Positions 52,682 through 64,000 of a stretch of DNA of 64,000 bases are shown here, one piece after another. This DNA comes from Rhododendron vialii (Eukaryota; Streptophyta; Magnoliopsida; Ericales; Ericaceae). The first letter of the stretch is position 1, and each line of letters opens with the position of its first letter. The stretch covers positions 10,683,001-10,747,000 of the forward strand of contig NC_080563.1 of assembly GCF_030253575.1 (NCBI RefSeq), given 5' to 3'. The translations under genes and the position numbers were made by a program. Below the pieces are notes generated by a model, which saw nothing but the letters and a program-made list of their open reading frames with translations, made no database searches and was not told where the DNA came from.

Positions 52682-55666
52682 TTACAGCATACAGTCCGTG
52701 CGAGCGGGCAGCCTTCGGAAAAAGTTGACCGGCACTGACGGCAACCGGTAGCGAAACCTGGGATGCCTCATCGCGTAAATCCCCGCCAGACCCGCCACCA
52801 CCTGGAAAGGCGTAACGTACAACACAATAGCAGCCACTAGGCAGAAGGCTACCGATAAGGCCGTGGCACGAGGGTCCCGCCAGCTCAGTAGCGACTGGAG
52901 CCGCTCCCCTTGCGTCGCAATGTCGCCAACAACAGTCTGGATCCGGCCCGCCACACTCCTGAGCCGGTCGTACCTCATTCTCACCAGATCCGGGCTCTTA
53001 CTCGTGGGAAACGTATCGAACTCCTCGTCTAGCTCATCCGGGTGGGCTCCCTCGGCTTGCGAGATCTTGATGTTCATGTGGGGAGGGAACTTTGGGCGGT
53101 ACCGGAAGTTCCATATGCCTATAAGAAACATATAGAGGAAAACTGTTGGCAAGATCAGTTCAGGGAAGCAAACCAGCATGATAAAGAGCACATGAACAAG
53201 CACTGTTGTGATGGGATTCTTCCACAAACAGATATCCCCAAACCACTTCCCAATCGCAAATAGTCCCGAAAAGACTGACATTAATCGGGAGAAATTTGCC
53301 TTGCTCCTCCGCATGCTCCAGAGGTGAGAGTCCACGTCAGACATGTACTCCACCACCTCCTTCCGCAAAGGTGGCTCGGCTCTGCCGAGTCGAGCTGCCA
53401 CTATGTTGACGGCTTGGTGGCGTAGCATGTCAAGCTGCATTATGGAGAATGGCCTCACATAATGCATTTTGGGCAACAACGGTCGCGAGTATATGTACAT
53501 CATGTTTACCAAAGACGTGCACGAAAACCTTATTGCCAAATGCAACTCCCCCATCTTCTTAACCCCGGTAGGATGAAGAACAAGAAGTGGATAAGAGTGC
53601 GTGTAAACACGGCCTGTCTCAAGCGTAGATATCCGTATCCGAACCTTTCCAATTTTCAAGTCCTTACCATTTGGACCCCCGAGTTGGCTATTATCAAAGA
53701 CGCCAACAGTTAGAACCGTGGCTGGATCGAAAACCTCCCAAGTGTACTGCTCATTATACTTGGGAAAAAGGTTGTCCACAATGGTGCGAGTTCGGATCCA
53801 TTTATGTCCATATTTTGCTACACAATAGGTATCGGAAGTCCCCTTCCCGTCTCGCGTTTTCATAGGGTGGAGTCCAACTGCATTCAAGACCCCAAGTTCT
53901 AAAACACCTATCGGCGGCTTCCATAGCTGTTTGGCCGTAGGTCGGAGATCGCTGCTATAGTGAGTTGACTCGTCCAAAACATGGTACCCTCCGTCTAGAC
54001 ATACTCTCAGATGGAGCCTACTGGAAAATTTATCTTTCTTCAGCTGATCCACATCCACAGCAACCGGCTTTTCCAGGTTGAACCAACGGGAATGAATGGT
54101 GCGATCATCTGCACGCTTCTCCACGATGCTCAACGGAATGATGACTCTCCCTAGGATCTCATCTTTTCCAGGACCCACGCGGTCCTCCACCGTAAGAATA
54201 AGGTGGTCTTCAAAAGGCTCGGCAGCAACAAACAGAAGATCTTCATTCCACATCGGGTTGAATGTCCGAGCCTGCATGTTTTTCGTTTTTGTTACTTGGT
54301 TTCCAATCTGTGCCTTGACATACACATCAGGGAATCGATTCTTCTCTGTAGGAACTAAGTCCTGTGCCTCAACTACATTGACTCGCACATACCATAACCG
54401 GGGCGCTTGATACACCTTGGAGCGTATTAGTGTAGACGCGGCTGCTGAGCTGTCAATAGCAGTAGCTGCATCCGAATGCCAAGCGTCAGGAAAAGCTTCA
54501 TCGGCTTGAGTGCCAATCCAGACAGCAAGCATCAACTCCCCCTTTATCTTCTCTCCCTTCTTGTCTTCAAGCCGATACCACTGCGGAGCCAACGGACTAT
54601 CAGGCGGGACCCGCGTGGGCACCTCATTGAGATCAAATCTTACTAGCCCAACAAAATCATCCTTCAACAAATCCTTGTCTTTCACCCTCACTTCTAATAC
54701 GGAAGCTTGCATCCGTTCTTTTGAAAAGGCAAACACCACGTTCCATGCTGGATTCTGCTGTTTCTCGATGTGCTTCGTGATTCCTTTATAATTTCCGATT
54801 CTAGCCTCAACATAGGGGTCAAGACTACCGGTGATATCCATCGCGGGAAGATCATGCGCCTTGACCACCCTTACAAAGAGAAACTGCATTCGCTCAACGA
54901 GATCGTAAGTGGAAGCAGTCCTGTCTGAACGAATGACACGACCCCCAACAACTTGTCCTCCTCCGAGAAATGGACTTGTCTCTTTGAGCGAATAGTCAAC
55001 TGGTTGTGCCGACGATCCGGAGTACATCCGGACAATCTGCGGAGGCGGAGGTTCAGATTTCATCTCATCCACGCCATATTTCGTCACGTGATTGGGTACT
55101 ACACCAGCAGCAGAATTATGCTGCTGATTCTGATGATTAGAGTTTGGAAGATGATGGAATGTATGTCTTGCCTCAGATTTGGACTTAGATGGCAAGGAAT
55201 TTTGAACCGGTTGGGCATGTGACTGAATATCTTCGGGTGCAGGAAGTGGAGTAGAGGACTTTATGGATGGATCGTCAGTGGTATAGACCCTGAGGCCGAG
55301 CTCTCCTCTAACGCGGGAGAAGACCCCACGCTTTTCTAACGGGTAGTGCAGGACTACAGAATCGGAGTGGGGAACAAATGATGTCCCATGGAGGGAGACC
55401 TTGCCAAGGAAGGATCTTGAGTGAGCGGATTTGACGTCATTGTAGATGTAGGCGTCGAGAGTGAGGTTGTGGAGGTTTGAAGGGTCCGATATGTTGAAGT
55501 AGAAGCTCTCATTCCAAATGGGATTCAGATCCTTTTCTTTGATTGTGGTGCGGAACTTCTGGTTATCAAAGTGGAGCTCCACTATAGCACTAGACGAACC
55601 ATGCCCGTCTTTGGGGAGAAGGTTGTGGGCACCAACTACGTCCACTCCCAACTTGAGATTGCTCAT
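52682..55666 (-). CDS. MCTP: MCTP: multiple C2 domains and transmembrane region protein (FTIP/QUIRKY family)
   Basis: A single coding exon of 994 residues. C2A is at about 4-110, then a Pro/Ser/Gln-rich linker, C2B at about 258-375, C2C at about 422-535, C2D at about 584-705, and a C-terminal PRT_C region (about 840-994) with hydrophobic segments near 818-852 and 934-965, ending FFRRLPARTDCML as is usual for the family. MCTPs are ER-anchored and bind the plasma membrane through C2 domains at plasmodesmata and ER contact sites; some members (FTIP1, QUIRKY) move florigen or receptors. I start at MSNLKLGVDVV. The longer frame from 55747 adds 27 codons but crosses a TTCTCAG/GTG acceptor at about 55729, so those codons are probably intronic or UTR. 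Lack of coding introns is normal for this family. Confidence 0.95.
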   Translation of the reverse strand: MSNLKLGVDVVGAHNLLPKDGHGSSSAIVELHFDNQKFRTTIKEKDLNPIWNESFYFNISDPSNLHNLTLDAYIYNDVKSAHSRSFLGKVSLHGTSFVPHSDSVVLHYPLEKRGVFSRVRGELGLRVYTTDDPSIKSSTPLPAPEDIQSHAQPVQNSLPSKSKSEARHTFHHLPNSNHQNQQHNSAAGVVPNHVTKYGVDEMKSEPPPPQIVRMYSGSSAQPVDYSLKETSPFLGGGQVVGGRVIRSDRTASTYDLVERMQFLFVRVVKAHDLPAMDITGSLDPYVEARIGNYKGITKHIEKQQNPAWNVVFAFSKERMQASVLEVRVKDKDLLKDDFVGLVRFDLNEVPTRVPPDSPLAPQWYRLEDKKGEKIKGELMLAVWIGTQADEAFPDAWHSDAATAIDSSAAASTLIRSKVYQAPRLWYVRVNVVEAQDLVPTEKNRFPDVYVKAQIGNQVTKTKNMQARTFNPMWNEDLLFVAAEPFEDHLILTVEDRVGPGKDEILGRVIIPLSIVEKRADDRTIHSRWFNLEKPVAVDVDQLKKDKFSSRLHLRVCLDGGYHVLDESTHYSSDLRPTAKQLWKPPIGVLELGVLNAVGLHPMKTRDGKGTSDTYCVAKYGHKWIRTRTIVDNLFPKYNEQYTWEVFDPATVLTVGVFDNSQLGGPNGKDLKIGKVRIRISTLETGRVYTHSYPLLVLHPTGVKKMGELHLAIRFSCTSLVNMMYIYSRPLLPKMHYVRPFSIMQLDMLRHQAVNIVAARLGRAEPPLRKEVVEYMSDVDSHLWSMRRSKANFSRLMSVFSGLFAIGKWFGDICLWKNPITTVLVHVLFIMLVCFPELILPTVFLYMFLIGIWNFRYRPKFPPHMNIKISQAEGAHPDELDEEFDTFPTSKSPDLVRMRYDRLRSVAGRIQTVVGDIATQGERLQSLLSWRDPRATALSVAFCLVAAIVLYVTPFQVVAGLAGIYAMRHPRFRYRLPSVPVNFFRRLPARTDCML

Positions 55667-57535
55667 TGTTGCGTTTGAACGGCGATTATTCAAAGATATA
55701 TGGACTTTTCCGATATTCAAGGCCACCTGAGAAGCGAGCAAAACCATTCGGTATCACTGATGGATATAATCATGTTGACAAGAGATGAATAATTAAGAAA
55801 TCAGACTAACTTGTTCAATTAGTTCACTATGAAGAACATAACATACAGTAGGCAAAGCATATTACAAGGATATATCATCAGAGAAAGAAATAGCATGAAT
55901 AAAAGAAATGCTAGTAGTATGATTCACTTCTTAGCTACCAAATAGAGCACATAGTTTCACTGCAGTCAATAAACCTCCAACATCAAAGATATAAAATGCC
56001 AACTTAAAGCAATGAGCAATATCAAGGTAATGGTAAAATGTTGAAGCTCTTTCACGAGTACGTGTTCTTCAATAATAGGTAATTTGAGAGGATTCTAGGC
56101 TTGAGTCTCCTTGTAGGCAAGCGAGAATGCAGCCTGATCTGCTCATAACTAGAAGACCCATGTGCAGAAATCAACAACAATTATGGAAAAGATGAAAACC
56201 TAGACGAATCTTCAACAACGTGATTCAGTGGCTGAAAAGAAGTAGCTGGAAGAATATAGTACCGGAGTAACACAAGAAGAACGTTTGGCTGTGGCCTCAT
56301 GCCAAGCAGTTTCATATGAAACATAAGAAGCTGGGAACTACATGAACTTGCTGGAAATTTCAGAAGGTTTTAGTCAGTTAGTTGGAAAATAGAAAATAGG
56401 AACACTTTTTCTTCCAAAATTGGTAAGAAACTTGTTTGGATTTACAAAGGATAAGATGTACTGTAGCTAGATTTACCACCTTAGGACTTTAACCCCACCC
56501 AATAAATATCAACTTATTTCCGGTCTTCCAATGAGCGACTATGCCATATTAAGGGACATGCTTATTGAAACCCAAATATCAGATTCTAGAATGAACCTAA
56601 AGAACGACTGAGCCTGACTAAGGCTGTTTTCACAATATAGGCTGTTTTCACAATGTAGGCTTTGCATATAGTGTCTACAATCCTACACACACCAACATTA
56701 GTTGCTCAATTAAATTGGAAATAAGACATATTTGAAAAGATCTAAAGTCAAAGGCCTCCAAAAAAGGAACAGAGAAAAGATCCCTAAACCAGGATCAAGT
56801 TATCCACGTATTGCCTCACAGAAAGAGAGCCCTCAACTCAATTACGACAGGATGATTTAGAATGGCCAAAGGATTATTGATACATTGGGAACATACACAA
56901 ATATGCATGAAGACAAATAAGAGAGATAGTCCAAATAATAGCTCCGCTGTTGAATTGAAATTTGTAATCGGGATAGAAGGAAAATAATGTATATTGTAAA
57001 GACAAAGAAAACCCCAGGTGACTAGCCTGGTCGCAAGCTGAGTCATGATAAGTTCATCAAGAAGCCAAGATCATGATTTCAAAATCCATTGAAGTACTTG
57101 AACCCCCTATGTGTCACATACTGAATGAAAATCTGTGGAGCGAAGCCTCAAACACCCTTGTTACCAAACCGAAAAAAAGAGAGAACAGAACAAAACAGAA
57201 TATCCTCTGGTGTAGACGGAAAAACTCACCCGTCTAGTAGAATATTTTGAAAACGACTAGTAGCAGAGCCCATAAGATCTTCTCAGTCTTCAATAGTCTT
57301 ATGTTTCAACATTGATCAATAATAGAAATGTGTGATTACATGGAAATATTCAAAGTTCCTTAGCACTGGAATTGAAGCTTTATAATAAGAGACAATGGTT
57401 GAGATCCACATAAACATAAAACAAAAAGGTCAACACATTCTTCCCCCCAAAAAGGCCATGTGCTAGCCTACCTCGTGGAAGGATCTAACACTAACTTCCA
57501 GTGGCCCCAAAAAGTTTGGAATGATTGGCCTTTGT

Positions 57536-57602
57536 GGGATTCGAACTTGCGATCTCCTGAGAAGGAAAGCTCTTCAGATACTTTCTCATACTCGCTTTGC
57601 TA
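57536..57602 (-). mobile_element. tRNA-derived SINE core
   Basis: On the minus strand, TAGCAAAGCGAG (A-box-like, 57602-57591) precedes AAGTTCGAATCCC (B-box-like, 57548-57536). The second motif is a near-perfect tRNA T-arm. No tRNA cloverleaf forms, so a SINE is more likely than a tRNA gene. Confidence 0.5.
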
Positions 57603-58301
57603 AAACCGGGATTAAGACCAGGAATATTAAACATTTAAAATTCAAAAATCTAAAAGACGTGCTTGAAGTTAAAGGCCAGTCGCTAAAGACACATCACACA
57701 TTAATTTATTATTCCCCTGAATATCCACCACAAAAAGTACAAAGCCCCAAAACAGTGGATTAGCCTCAAAGTAAAGGTAATCAAACAAAATTACCAAAAC
57801 AAGAAAAAGGTTTAGACTTCAATAGGAACAAAAAGGTACCAACTTTACATCATTTGAAGTCAGAGACTTGATGATGACAACGAGATTTTACCAAACCAAA
57901 TCTCACCAGATTTTCAAATTAAGCATCATTAAAGTATGCTAAGGAAGTACAGTTATTTCTCAAATTAAAGGAGATTGTATTGTGAAGAAATTGACCGTAC
58001 TTAAAAAATAAGAGTAATAAGAATCTCAGCGGAACGGGAAAATCTTCAATTTCCAGTTCCGAAGAAAAAAATCTTAAATTTCAAACAAAACAAAAGAAAA
58101 GAAAGGGAAAAGTAATGAATTACTGTGTGTGCAGCTGTTGATGTTTCGGAATTATTTTTATGATTAACGGTTTTTTAAACTTTTAGAATTTTTTAGGGGA
58201 AAAAAAAAAACCATCTTTGTGATAGCAGTATTTTAAATTCTCGGTCATTGTTTCTGCTAGAAAAATGAATTTTGGCTTCAATGTATATATATATATACAC
58301 A

Positions 58302-58532
58302 CTCCCTTCGTCCTAATTTAATTGTCACTTTTAGAAGTTCGTGTCACTTTTCAATTGATTATATCTTGTAATTTATAATGTTTTAGGTGATTTTGAAAAT
58401 ATTGTAGAACAAATCGAGATCTATCAAATAAGATCCATAGTGAATATAAAATTTATTATTAATTTAAAAATATAACTAATTTTTTTAATCTTGCTATAAT
58501 AGAATGAGACAAGTAAATTGAGACGGAAATAA
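58302..58532. mobile_element. Stowaway-type MITE (family 2)
   Basis: Starts CTCCCTTCGTCCTAATTTA and ends with a degenerate complement (GAGACGGAAAT). Its interior (TAATGTTTTAGGTGATT, GATCTATCAAATAAG) matches the interrupted element in tubulin intron 2 in the same orientation. It lies in the putative leader intron of the MCTP gene. Confidence 0.65.
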
Positions 58533-58900
58533 TATATATTTGTGGTAAAAAAAAGTAAGCGTGAGAACAAGAGCAACAGGGTAATTAACAGATCCTCATC
58601 ACTGAGCTCGGAAATAGAAATAAATTTAGGTCGACTTTGATGAGACAACTCCAATGCTTGCCCAACAAAACGGGGGGAAAAAAAATTAAAAATTGAGCAA
58701 TTTCGAGAATTCAAATTTGAACAGAAGATAAAACAATAAACCCAGGAAAAGCGTAAAGGACAATGCTTAAATACCTGTACTGGGTTTGTTAAACTTCAGA
58801 TTTTCTCCATGTCTGGAGAGTCAAGAGGTTCTTTACACCGTGAAGAATCGAGACCATTCAAACTATGTCAGATGGATGAGAGAGAGAGAGAGAGAGAGTT

Positions 58901-61177
58901 TACTACGGTGGTGGGGAGGGAGAGCAACATGGAGCCAAAACAGAGGGTAGTAGAGAGAGAAAAGAACAATGCAAATGGGTAAAAATTGGTGTAGTAATTG
59001 CTTCTGGAATAGGTCAGTCAGTACTAGTGCACATGTATGGATGTCCTCCTGTATGTATATGCATGTGAGCATTCATACTCCATCGGTACTGTGCTGTGGA
59101 TTATGTGCATGTATGTATGTATGTATGTTATGTATATAGAGATAGAGAGATTAACGAGGAAGGACTTTAAAGTAGCGGTTCGGCATTACCGTGGCATTTA
59201 CTGCTTTGCCAGTTTCGGAGTCTCTCGAGCTCCTCTCTCTCTCTCTCTCTCTCTCTGAACACGCAATTCAAAGCATGTATCGTTTCAATGAAGAGGAAAA
59301 TGTTGTGAAGCGGGCGACCTCAGGTTGTTACCATGGACTCTCTCACTTGTTATCACTTATCAGGTGGGTCTCCTTATTGTTTGGAATTGCAATTGGTATC
59401 CGCTCTGTCGTCCTCAATGACCAGACGGAACAATTCAAATCTATATCTTTATTTTTATAATTAATGATTTGAATTTATTTAAAGACTTAAATTTTACTCG
59501 TAAGAGTCTCTAAGGCCCCATTTTTATTAATAAAAAATATTAAAATTTTAATACATTTTATGACCTTATTTTCACTAATAAAAATCTATAAATATTTCAC
59601 TACCGAAAACACACCATCTTATGCCAATGTTTGGTCCACATACTCCTAACCGGTCCAAAATTTGGACTTGAAAGAATCCAAACCCTTGGACCCCATTTGT
59701 TTTGGGATTTTAGATTTGAAATTATAGGTAATGAGTGTAGAGAGAAATATAGTAATGATTAAAAATTGACGTAATGATTGGCGAGAGATATAAAGAAAAA
59801 AATAAAAGTAATGATTGGAAAAAAATACGATAATATTTGGAATCCAAAACCCTTAACCGAACAAGGTCATTGTTTCCGTTCAAATGATGGATCCGTGTCT
59901 TGGTGATAACAAGTACTACGTATTTTTTCTCCGGCCGAGTCAATTATGATTCGAAATCCAAACATTCTAAGGTGAGTGTCCAATGGTCACGTCCAAAGGG
60001 AGGTCAACCACTCCATTTGCCCCTAGCCCACCTTTTTACACTAGCAACAACTCATTTGGATCGGAAGGGAAAAAAAACTCTAAATTCATATCATTATTAT
60101 TAAAATTTAAAAGAAGAAGAATAAGAGGTGGTTTGTCGATAGAATGAATGGGTTTATTGGTACCCATTGTGTGGACGATGGGTTGGATTGAATTTATTAT
60201 TAGTATTAACATTTTTTTTGTTTTAAATTTAAATTTTTTGAGATTAGCATTAGCCTCAATAAGTCAATGGAAGGAATAAAATATGAATCTAAAAGTGAAA
60301 GATATTTAAAGACCAACTATTATTATATATATATAGTCCTTGACGAAATTGTATTTGATTTTTGATCCAATTATCTGTAATTCTAGATTCCGGTTGTAAT
60401 TAACCTACAAAATCTCATGTAAATTTAACATAATGTTAATAGAAAAATATTTGTTGCTCTTTTTTTTTTTATAAATGCACTTGAGAATTTTCTCTTGTAG
60501 TGTTCTTATTGTATGTAATTTATTAATTTAAAGCGCTACAAGATTATTTTTTAAGTGCATTTATATAAAAATATAAAATGCATAAGTCGTACAGAGGAAA
60601 ATTTTTGACCACGTGTCTCATTAGCCAGGGTGAATGGACCCACTTACAAATATCTAAATTAATTCTTTTTCCGGTTCTATGAAAAGCAGGTCATTTATGT
60701 CAGACTCAGAGAATTCTTAAGCAATTACTTTCTTGCGGTCTCATCTAAGAATTGAACCTGTCATGCATGTAGGAGCAAATTTACCGATCAACCAGAGTAA
60801 CCAAAGGTTCATGTATATGGACATGATTCGTTACCTATAAACACTTTTTCTTGCGGTCTCATCCAAAAATCAAACCCTGGTCAAATATATAGGAGCAAAT
60901 TTACCGACCAACCAGAGTAACCAAAGGTTCATGGATATGGTTCGTTACCCATAAACACTCATCCGAATAGATTAGATTAGGTTGAATGAAGGGAAAAAAC
61001 AAAAAAAAAAACATGGGGTCCGAGGTCTCTCATTCAAAACTCGTAAGGACTGTTTGGTTAATTTGAAATTGGATAAGATCCGGCGAGTTCGGGTTCTTCT
61101 GGGAAGCACTGATCTAATACAGAAGTCATCGGTCGCCGACGTTTTGTTGGAGAGAGAGAGAGAGAGAGAGTGAGAAG
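58901..61177. other. Intergenic region between MCTP and GSTT
   Basis: The two genes are divergent. The interval holds CT/GA microsatellites (59233-59257, 61150-61170), a hAT-like remnant near 59690-59868 (GGACCCCATTTGTTTTGGG to AACCGAACAAGGTC) and the tandem duplication at 60729-60959. No gene was seen. Confidence 0.55.
60729..60959. repeat. Two-unit tandem duplication, about 115-118 bp
   Basis: Units 60729-60846 and 60847-60959 share TTCTTGCGGTCTCATC, GGAGCAAATTTACCGA, CAACCAGAGTAACCAAAGG and ATAAACACT. Unit 2 has small deletions. It lies about 220 bp upstream of the GSTT start codon. Confidence 0.85.
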
Positions 61178-63371
61178 ATGACGCTAAAGATATACGCCGA
61201 TCGAATGTCACAACCATCTCGCGCCGTTATCATCTTCTGCAAGTAAAATCATCAACCTCATATCTTTCCCTTTGTTTAAATTCTTGTTCTCAAAATTTCA
61301 ATTTTTCTTCGTTGCTAATTGCAAGTATAATCTGATGTGAGACTATATGTCCCGTTTTTGGTTTTTTAGGGTTAATGGAATAGAGTTTGAGGAGATCAAG
61401 CTGGATTTAGCTAAACGTCAACATCATTCTTCTGAATTTAAAGGTAAGCATTTCAATACCTGTTTTTTGTTTAATATATATATAACACTCAGGTGTCCGG
61501 CCAGCTTACGCGCACCTGGCTTAATCATGGGAAACCAATGCCGCCGCCCACTTGCGAAGGGGTGGAATTAGGATTTTGGTTCAAGGGGGCCGAGTTACAA
61601 AGAAACAAAAATACATAGTACAATTGAAGAAAATGGATTGCGAAATCATCATTGATGGGCAAACACATTTGTTGGATTGATGTACATTAAAGCTGAAGTA
61701 TAGATGATTTTATGGGTTACATCTTTGAAAAATGGTGCGAACTTTATACAAACCGTCCATTGTTATGAATTTTTGCCTTCAAAAGATTCAAGAAATGGAG
61801 TGAAGGGTACCAATAATATAAGTTTTGCTAGACATATACATAATATATAGTGTACGCGAGGGACTTCTATAGAACTTGAGGGGTTTCGATACCAACATGG
61901 CTCCGCCACTACACTTGCAGGGTTCCCAATTGAAGCCAGAGCTTTGCTCTAAATGACCAGCCCCAAATGAGTTGATAGCTCCTAAGAGGTTTCGAACATG
62001 GGACCTTAGGAGGACCAAACCCCTAAGTCTTAGGCATAGTTCATAATATCGGCATTGGTCTCCATAACGGTATCGGTTGCAATGTTGCAGTTTCGGGGCA
62101 TAACAGTTATAGCATAACGCTATCGATGACCGGAGGTGTGAATTTTTTAGAACTTTGCACACCATATCACCCATACTACCATTACGTATCGGTCCGTATC
62201 GCCCGTAATTTTGACCGTATTGGCCCTTATTTGCTGTAATGGCCCGATACCACGTATGGTTGATTGGTATGTATTATGGATACGCATGCGATTTTCCTTC
62301 ACACTGCAATATGGGACAAATCTGGACTCGGTACCTACGGATACCGATAAGGATGGGCTGATACCTATGCATATCGAGCCTATCGGCTGATACTGATACG
62401 TATCGCCAATATTTCAAACCATGGGACTCTCTGGCCTTGACCACTAAGGCATCTCCTTGGGGTTGCATTTCAATACCTGTTTACACAAGCCTATTGTTTT
62501 TATTCTAGTTTTTTTGGAATGCAAGTAGTTAAGAGTAGACTGCAGAGTGTTTTAGTCTTTCCAAGGAACCTAACCTGGTAGTTACATGCAAGTTTGGTAA
62601 ATTATGCTCCCCTGACCTCTACGAATATCTTTCTCAATTTCTGTGTTGATATGTGTGCGTTTCTGTTTGTGTTAACATGTAAGGGAAATGATGCACTACA
62701 CTGCCCCAAAAGGTGTGCATACGGCATACTATATGCACTTTCGTTATTGTCGGTGTTTTAAAACAAGGAATTAATCAGCAATTAATCACTGATTTATCAC
62801 TGGCGGGACCTATCCGATTAGGTCCAACTAACATTTTATCGCCGATTACTAATTAATATGCCGACCACCCGACTAGCACCTAGCGACTTTTAGAACATTG
62901 GTTATTGTTCCAGAATGATTTGCATCTTGCACTGCAAAACATTATAACATCACAGCAAAGTGTCCCTTCACGTTTTTTCATCACAAAATCTTGTAACAAT
63001 AAACCCCAATGTTGATAACACTGTCACATATCTTCTTGACCAAGACTTTTCTAGGGTACCCCTTCCTTCATAACTTCACAATGGCTTGTTACTTGGCATA
63101 TCGTAGACTTCTCCTAAATTAATTATTATGTCGGGATCCCCCAGTGAAGGATGTTTCTGTCTTTGCAATAAAATATTTGCTGAAAATTCATTAAAGAACG
63201 CATAGACAAAGTTCTTGTCACTAGCAATACCAGATCCTGTATCTTAGTATATGTTTGGAAACCAATGACTGAGTGTACTTTTTCTCCCTTCCATGATAAT
63301 TTCATGTCAGAAATAAACCCTTTCAGACAAGTGCCCGCGATAGTTGATGGAAGATTTAAGCTGTTTGAGAG
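61178..63371 (+). CDS. GSTT: Theta-class glutathione S-transferase, 5' part (runs off the window)
   Basis: Three exons are visible: 61178-61242, 61370-61443 and 63311-63371, joined in phase with GT-AG introns. They encode the N-terminal thioredoxin-fold half of a theta-class GST: residues 1-22 MTLKIYADRMSQPSRA... with the catalytic-type Ser in RMSQPSRA, then VNGIEFEEIKLDLAKRQ, and then the glutathione-binding QVPAIVDG with FKLFES. Theta GSTs conjugate glutathione and reduce organic hydroperoxides; the plant forms are often peroxisomal through a C-terminal signal not visible here. The next exon (expected SHAILIYL) is not found before 64000, so the gene continues to the right. Where I expect NPMGQVPA, exon 3 reads NPFRQVPA. 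The ATG directly follows a GA microsatellite. Intron 2 is 1867 bp with repeats. Confidence 0.9.
61492..61570 (+). repeat. Dispersed repeat fragment (copy in GSTT intron 2)
   Basis: Contains GGTGTCCGGCCAGCTTACGC, then GCACCTGGCTTAATC and GCCGCCCACTTGCGAAGGGG, matching the copy at 39432-39510 in order and spacing. The rest of this intron (61900-62460) has further degenerate repeats, including a possible minus-strand SINE A-box/B-box pair at 62450-62412. Confidence 0.55.
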
Positions 63372-64000
63372 GTACTTGGGAACTTTCATTTTGCTTCTTC
63401 AACTATGGTTTACCTGTACTATTCACATGGTTTTTGTTTGAAAGGGTATGTGCATTACTCGTGCTTTTTGATTTGCAATTTTGAGCAGATTCATGGTGTA
63501 TAAAAATAAAGTTAGGTTAACATGTCTATCATGTCGTGAAACAATCCACCATAGCCTCCTTTTAGACTGGATGTAGAGTTTTTACCATGTTCAGAACTTA
63601 ATGTAAGTAGTTTATGATGATGGACTTTGGTTTAATGAGCAATAGCAGAAATTTTTTGCATCATAAGTTTGTGTTGGTATTCCACTGAAGTAAGAGTAAA
63701 GGGATTTCAATACCACGTCCTGTAAATATTTGATATCCCACGTTTGTGTTCAACGAATACATAATTCCTTTATCTTTTGTTACATCCACACCCAAGAAAT
63801 GCAGTCTCCACTGAATTTGTAGCTCAATCCCATGCTCTAATCGGTGAATCAAACATGCCCATTGTGTTTGCACTTAATATTCCTTTCCACTTATGAAATG
63901 GTTAGTTTGCATAACTTTTGGTTGTCAGATGCACGCAACTGTGGATGATGTTGTTTAATCTTTTTAATTACTCTGAGTTTCTTATTCTCTCTGCCTCTAA
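63372..64000 (+). other. GSTT intron 3, incomplete
   Basis: Follows the AG/GTACTT donor at 63372. No coding exon recognised before the right edge. Confidence 0.6.

Larger units (their letters stand above)
55667..58900 (-). other. Probable long 5'-UTR intron and leader of the MCTP gene
   Basis: The acceptor near 55729 pairs plausibly with a donor CAG/GTATTTAAG at about 58774, implying an intron of about 3 kb and a leader exon near 58775-58900 that carries a GA/CT tract (58879-58899). The interval contains a Stowaway MITE and a SINE-like core but no coding exon. Confidence 0.4.

Noticed and set aside
55667-55747. 27-codon N-terminal extension of the MCTP protein
   Set aside because: MCTP proteins normally begin at M(S/T)NLKLGV, and a splice-acceptor-like sequence lies within the extension.
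57536-57602. A tRNA gene
   Set aside because: The B-box is good, but no acceptor stem or anticodon arm can be paired; a SINE fits better.

Overview
The window is nuclear DNA of a flowering plant, most likely a eudicot. The evidence is GT-AG split genes, an AT-rich background crowded with short inverted-repeat transposons, and plant-specific gene families (BSK, MCTP, B3, DUF3527, plant beta-tubulin with its two conserved introns). I cannot name the species. All exon maps below were built by hand from splice signals, reading phase and family resemblance.

Layout. 0-1 kb: a B3-domain gene (-). 1-6.9 kb: repeats (long direct repeat, LTR-like block with a 33-37 bp tandem repeat, a Stowaway MITE beside a Harbinger-type MITE, a foldback element). 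6.9-9.5 kb: a two-exon DUF3527 gene (-) with a three-codon uORF touching its start. 11-15.2 kb: a dense cluster of non-autonomous DNA transposons, three with perfect 8- or 9-bp target duplications. 16-17.8 kb: a chloroplast HAD-type PyrP2-like riboflavin-pathway phosphatase (+). 22.3-25.3 kb: a three-exon beta-tubulin gene (+) with one Stowaway MITE nested inside another in intron 2. 26.8-27.5 kb: an intronless BRF1-like gene (+) that keeps the zinc ribbon and the BRF1 C-terminal homology block but has no TFIIB cyclin folds. This is the most unusual gene here. 28.3-34.2 kb: a ten-exon BSK pseudokinase (-). 37.1-40.1 and 47.4-50.9 kb: two direct-repeat glutathione peroxidase genes (-) with identical internal exon sizes, one lacking and one carrying a transit peptide. 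Between them lies a decayed endogenous pararetrovirus fragment (42.0-46.6 kb, -). 52.7-55.7 kb: an intronless MCTP (four C2 domains plus membrane region) gene (-), probably with a long 5'-UTR intron. 61.2 kb to the right edge: the first three exons of a theta-class glutathione S-transferase (+), truncated by the window.

The genes do not form an operon-like unit. Functional threads are redox defence (two GPX genes and a GSTT), brassinosteroid signalling (BSK), membrane contact or plasmodesmal trafficking (MCTP), the cytoskeleton (tubulin), riboflavin synthesis (PyrP2), and possibly Pol III transcription (BRF1-like). Gene structures are clear. The gaps are mostly repeats, and several introns carry recognisable MITE or tRNA-derived SINE insertions.
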